Source of the DNA: Amia ocellicauda
Taxonomy: Eukaryota; Chordata; Actinopteri; Amiiformes; Amiidae
Direction: 5' to 3'
Length of the DNA stretch: 64,000 nt
NCBI RefSeq assembly: GCF_036373705.1
Contig: NC_089869.1
Span: forward strand, 17,001,550 to 17,065,549
Position 1 is the stretch's first letter. Each line of letters opens with the position of its first letter. Under the pieces are notes generated by a model. It ran no database searches and was not told where the DNA came from. It saw only the letters and a list, made by a program, of their open reading frames with translations. Positions 63,689 to 64,000 of the stretch are shown in pieces. The position numbers were made by a program, and so were the translations under genes.

Positions 63689-64000
63689 GTAAGGAGAGAC
63701 AACGGCCAATTAACACACTCTAGTTCGGGCATAGAAAGACTCTCAGTGTCAATCAAGAAAACAAGGATCTTACTAATTCGAATGGTTTAAATTCACATGT
63801 GATACGTGTTTTGAAAACAAATCTTGTTATGGTCTTTGTAAAATACATCAAGCTATGTCCAATTATCACGACAATTTATATACCTGATGCAGTGGTATTT
63901 TAGTCCATATTGTACTCTGTGTGAATTACACTACTTCTCAGCCCATGCGCAACAGGTTAATAGTGTAATTGTGGTGTAGGCAGCAAACAAGCTTTGATGT
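63689..64000 (+). other. WNT8B: WNT8B intron 3 (partial)
   Basis: Begins with a GTAAGG donor after the third coding exon; no further exon is seen before the window ends. Confidence 0.85.

Overview
This is eukaryotic, vertebrate DNA: spliced genes with GT-AG introns, AATAAA signals, CpG-rich promoters, many microsatellites and many Tc1/mariner-type transposons. The gene set and repeat style point to a ray-finned fish, perhaps an early-branching one; that placement is inference. The order ANAPC16, DDIT4, DNAJB12, then SCD, WNT8B joins two groups that in human are both on chromosome 10q (10q22 and 10q24).

Layout. 1-3710: ANAPC16 (+), three coding exons, complete CDS. 3711-8630: intergenic, two long TA microsatellites and CpG-enriched patches. 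8631-10865: DDIT4 (+), complete, with a recognisable promoter. 10866-15529: convergent intergenic space with one Tc1/mariner-type MITE and CRE-like sites. 15530-24172: DNAJB12 (-), eight coding exons, complete, hosting an intact DD36E Tc1/mariner transposon in its second coding intron. 24173-24464: short divergent promoter with a palindromic CRE. 24465-25940: TRMT2B (+), a complete single-exon coding region. 26070-35400: intergenic, a second intact DD36E transposon, MITEs, a decayed DD34E element and a perfect-stem hairpin. 35406-41690: SCD (+), five coding exons plus a leader exon, complete CDS. 41690-60900: a transposon-rich desert with several Tc1-like remnants, a CpG-rich orphan island near 43.8-44.2 kb, and a 4.5 kb inverted duplication at 51.1-55.6 kb. 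60950-64000: the first three coding exons of WNT8B (+), which runs off the window.

The genes do not form one pathway. They cover cell-cycle ubiquitination (ANAPC16), mTORC1 inhibition under stress (DDIT4), ER protein quality control (DNAJB12), mitochondrial RNA methylation (TRMT2B), lipid desaturation (SCD) and Wnt signalling (WNT8B).

The most unusual content is transposon history: two 1221-bp DD36E copies with intact ORFs differing at four residues; a deletion-derivative Tc1 family whose two copies share one internal breakpoint; and a nested locus where a tandem duplicate supplies the empty sites of later insertions and was then copied in inverted orientation, cutting off a transposon end. 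No wholly new gene system was identified. All similarity statements are by eye and from memory of the families.
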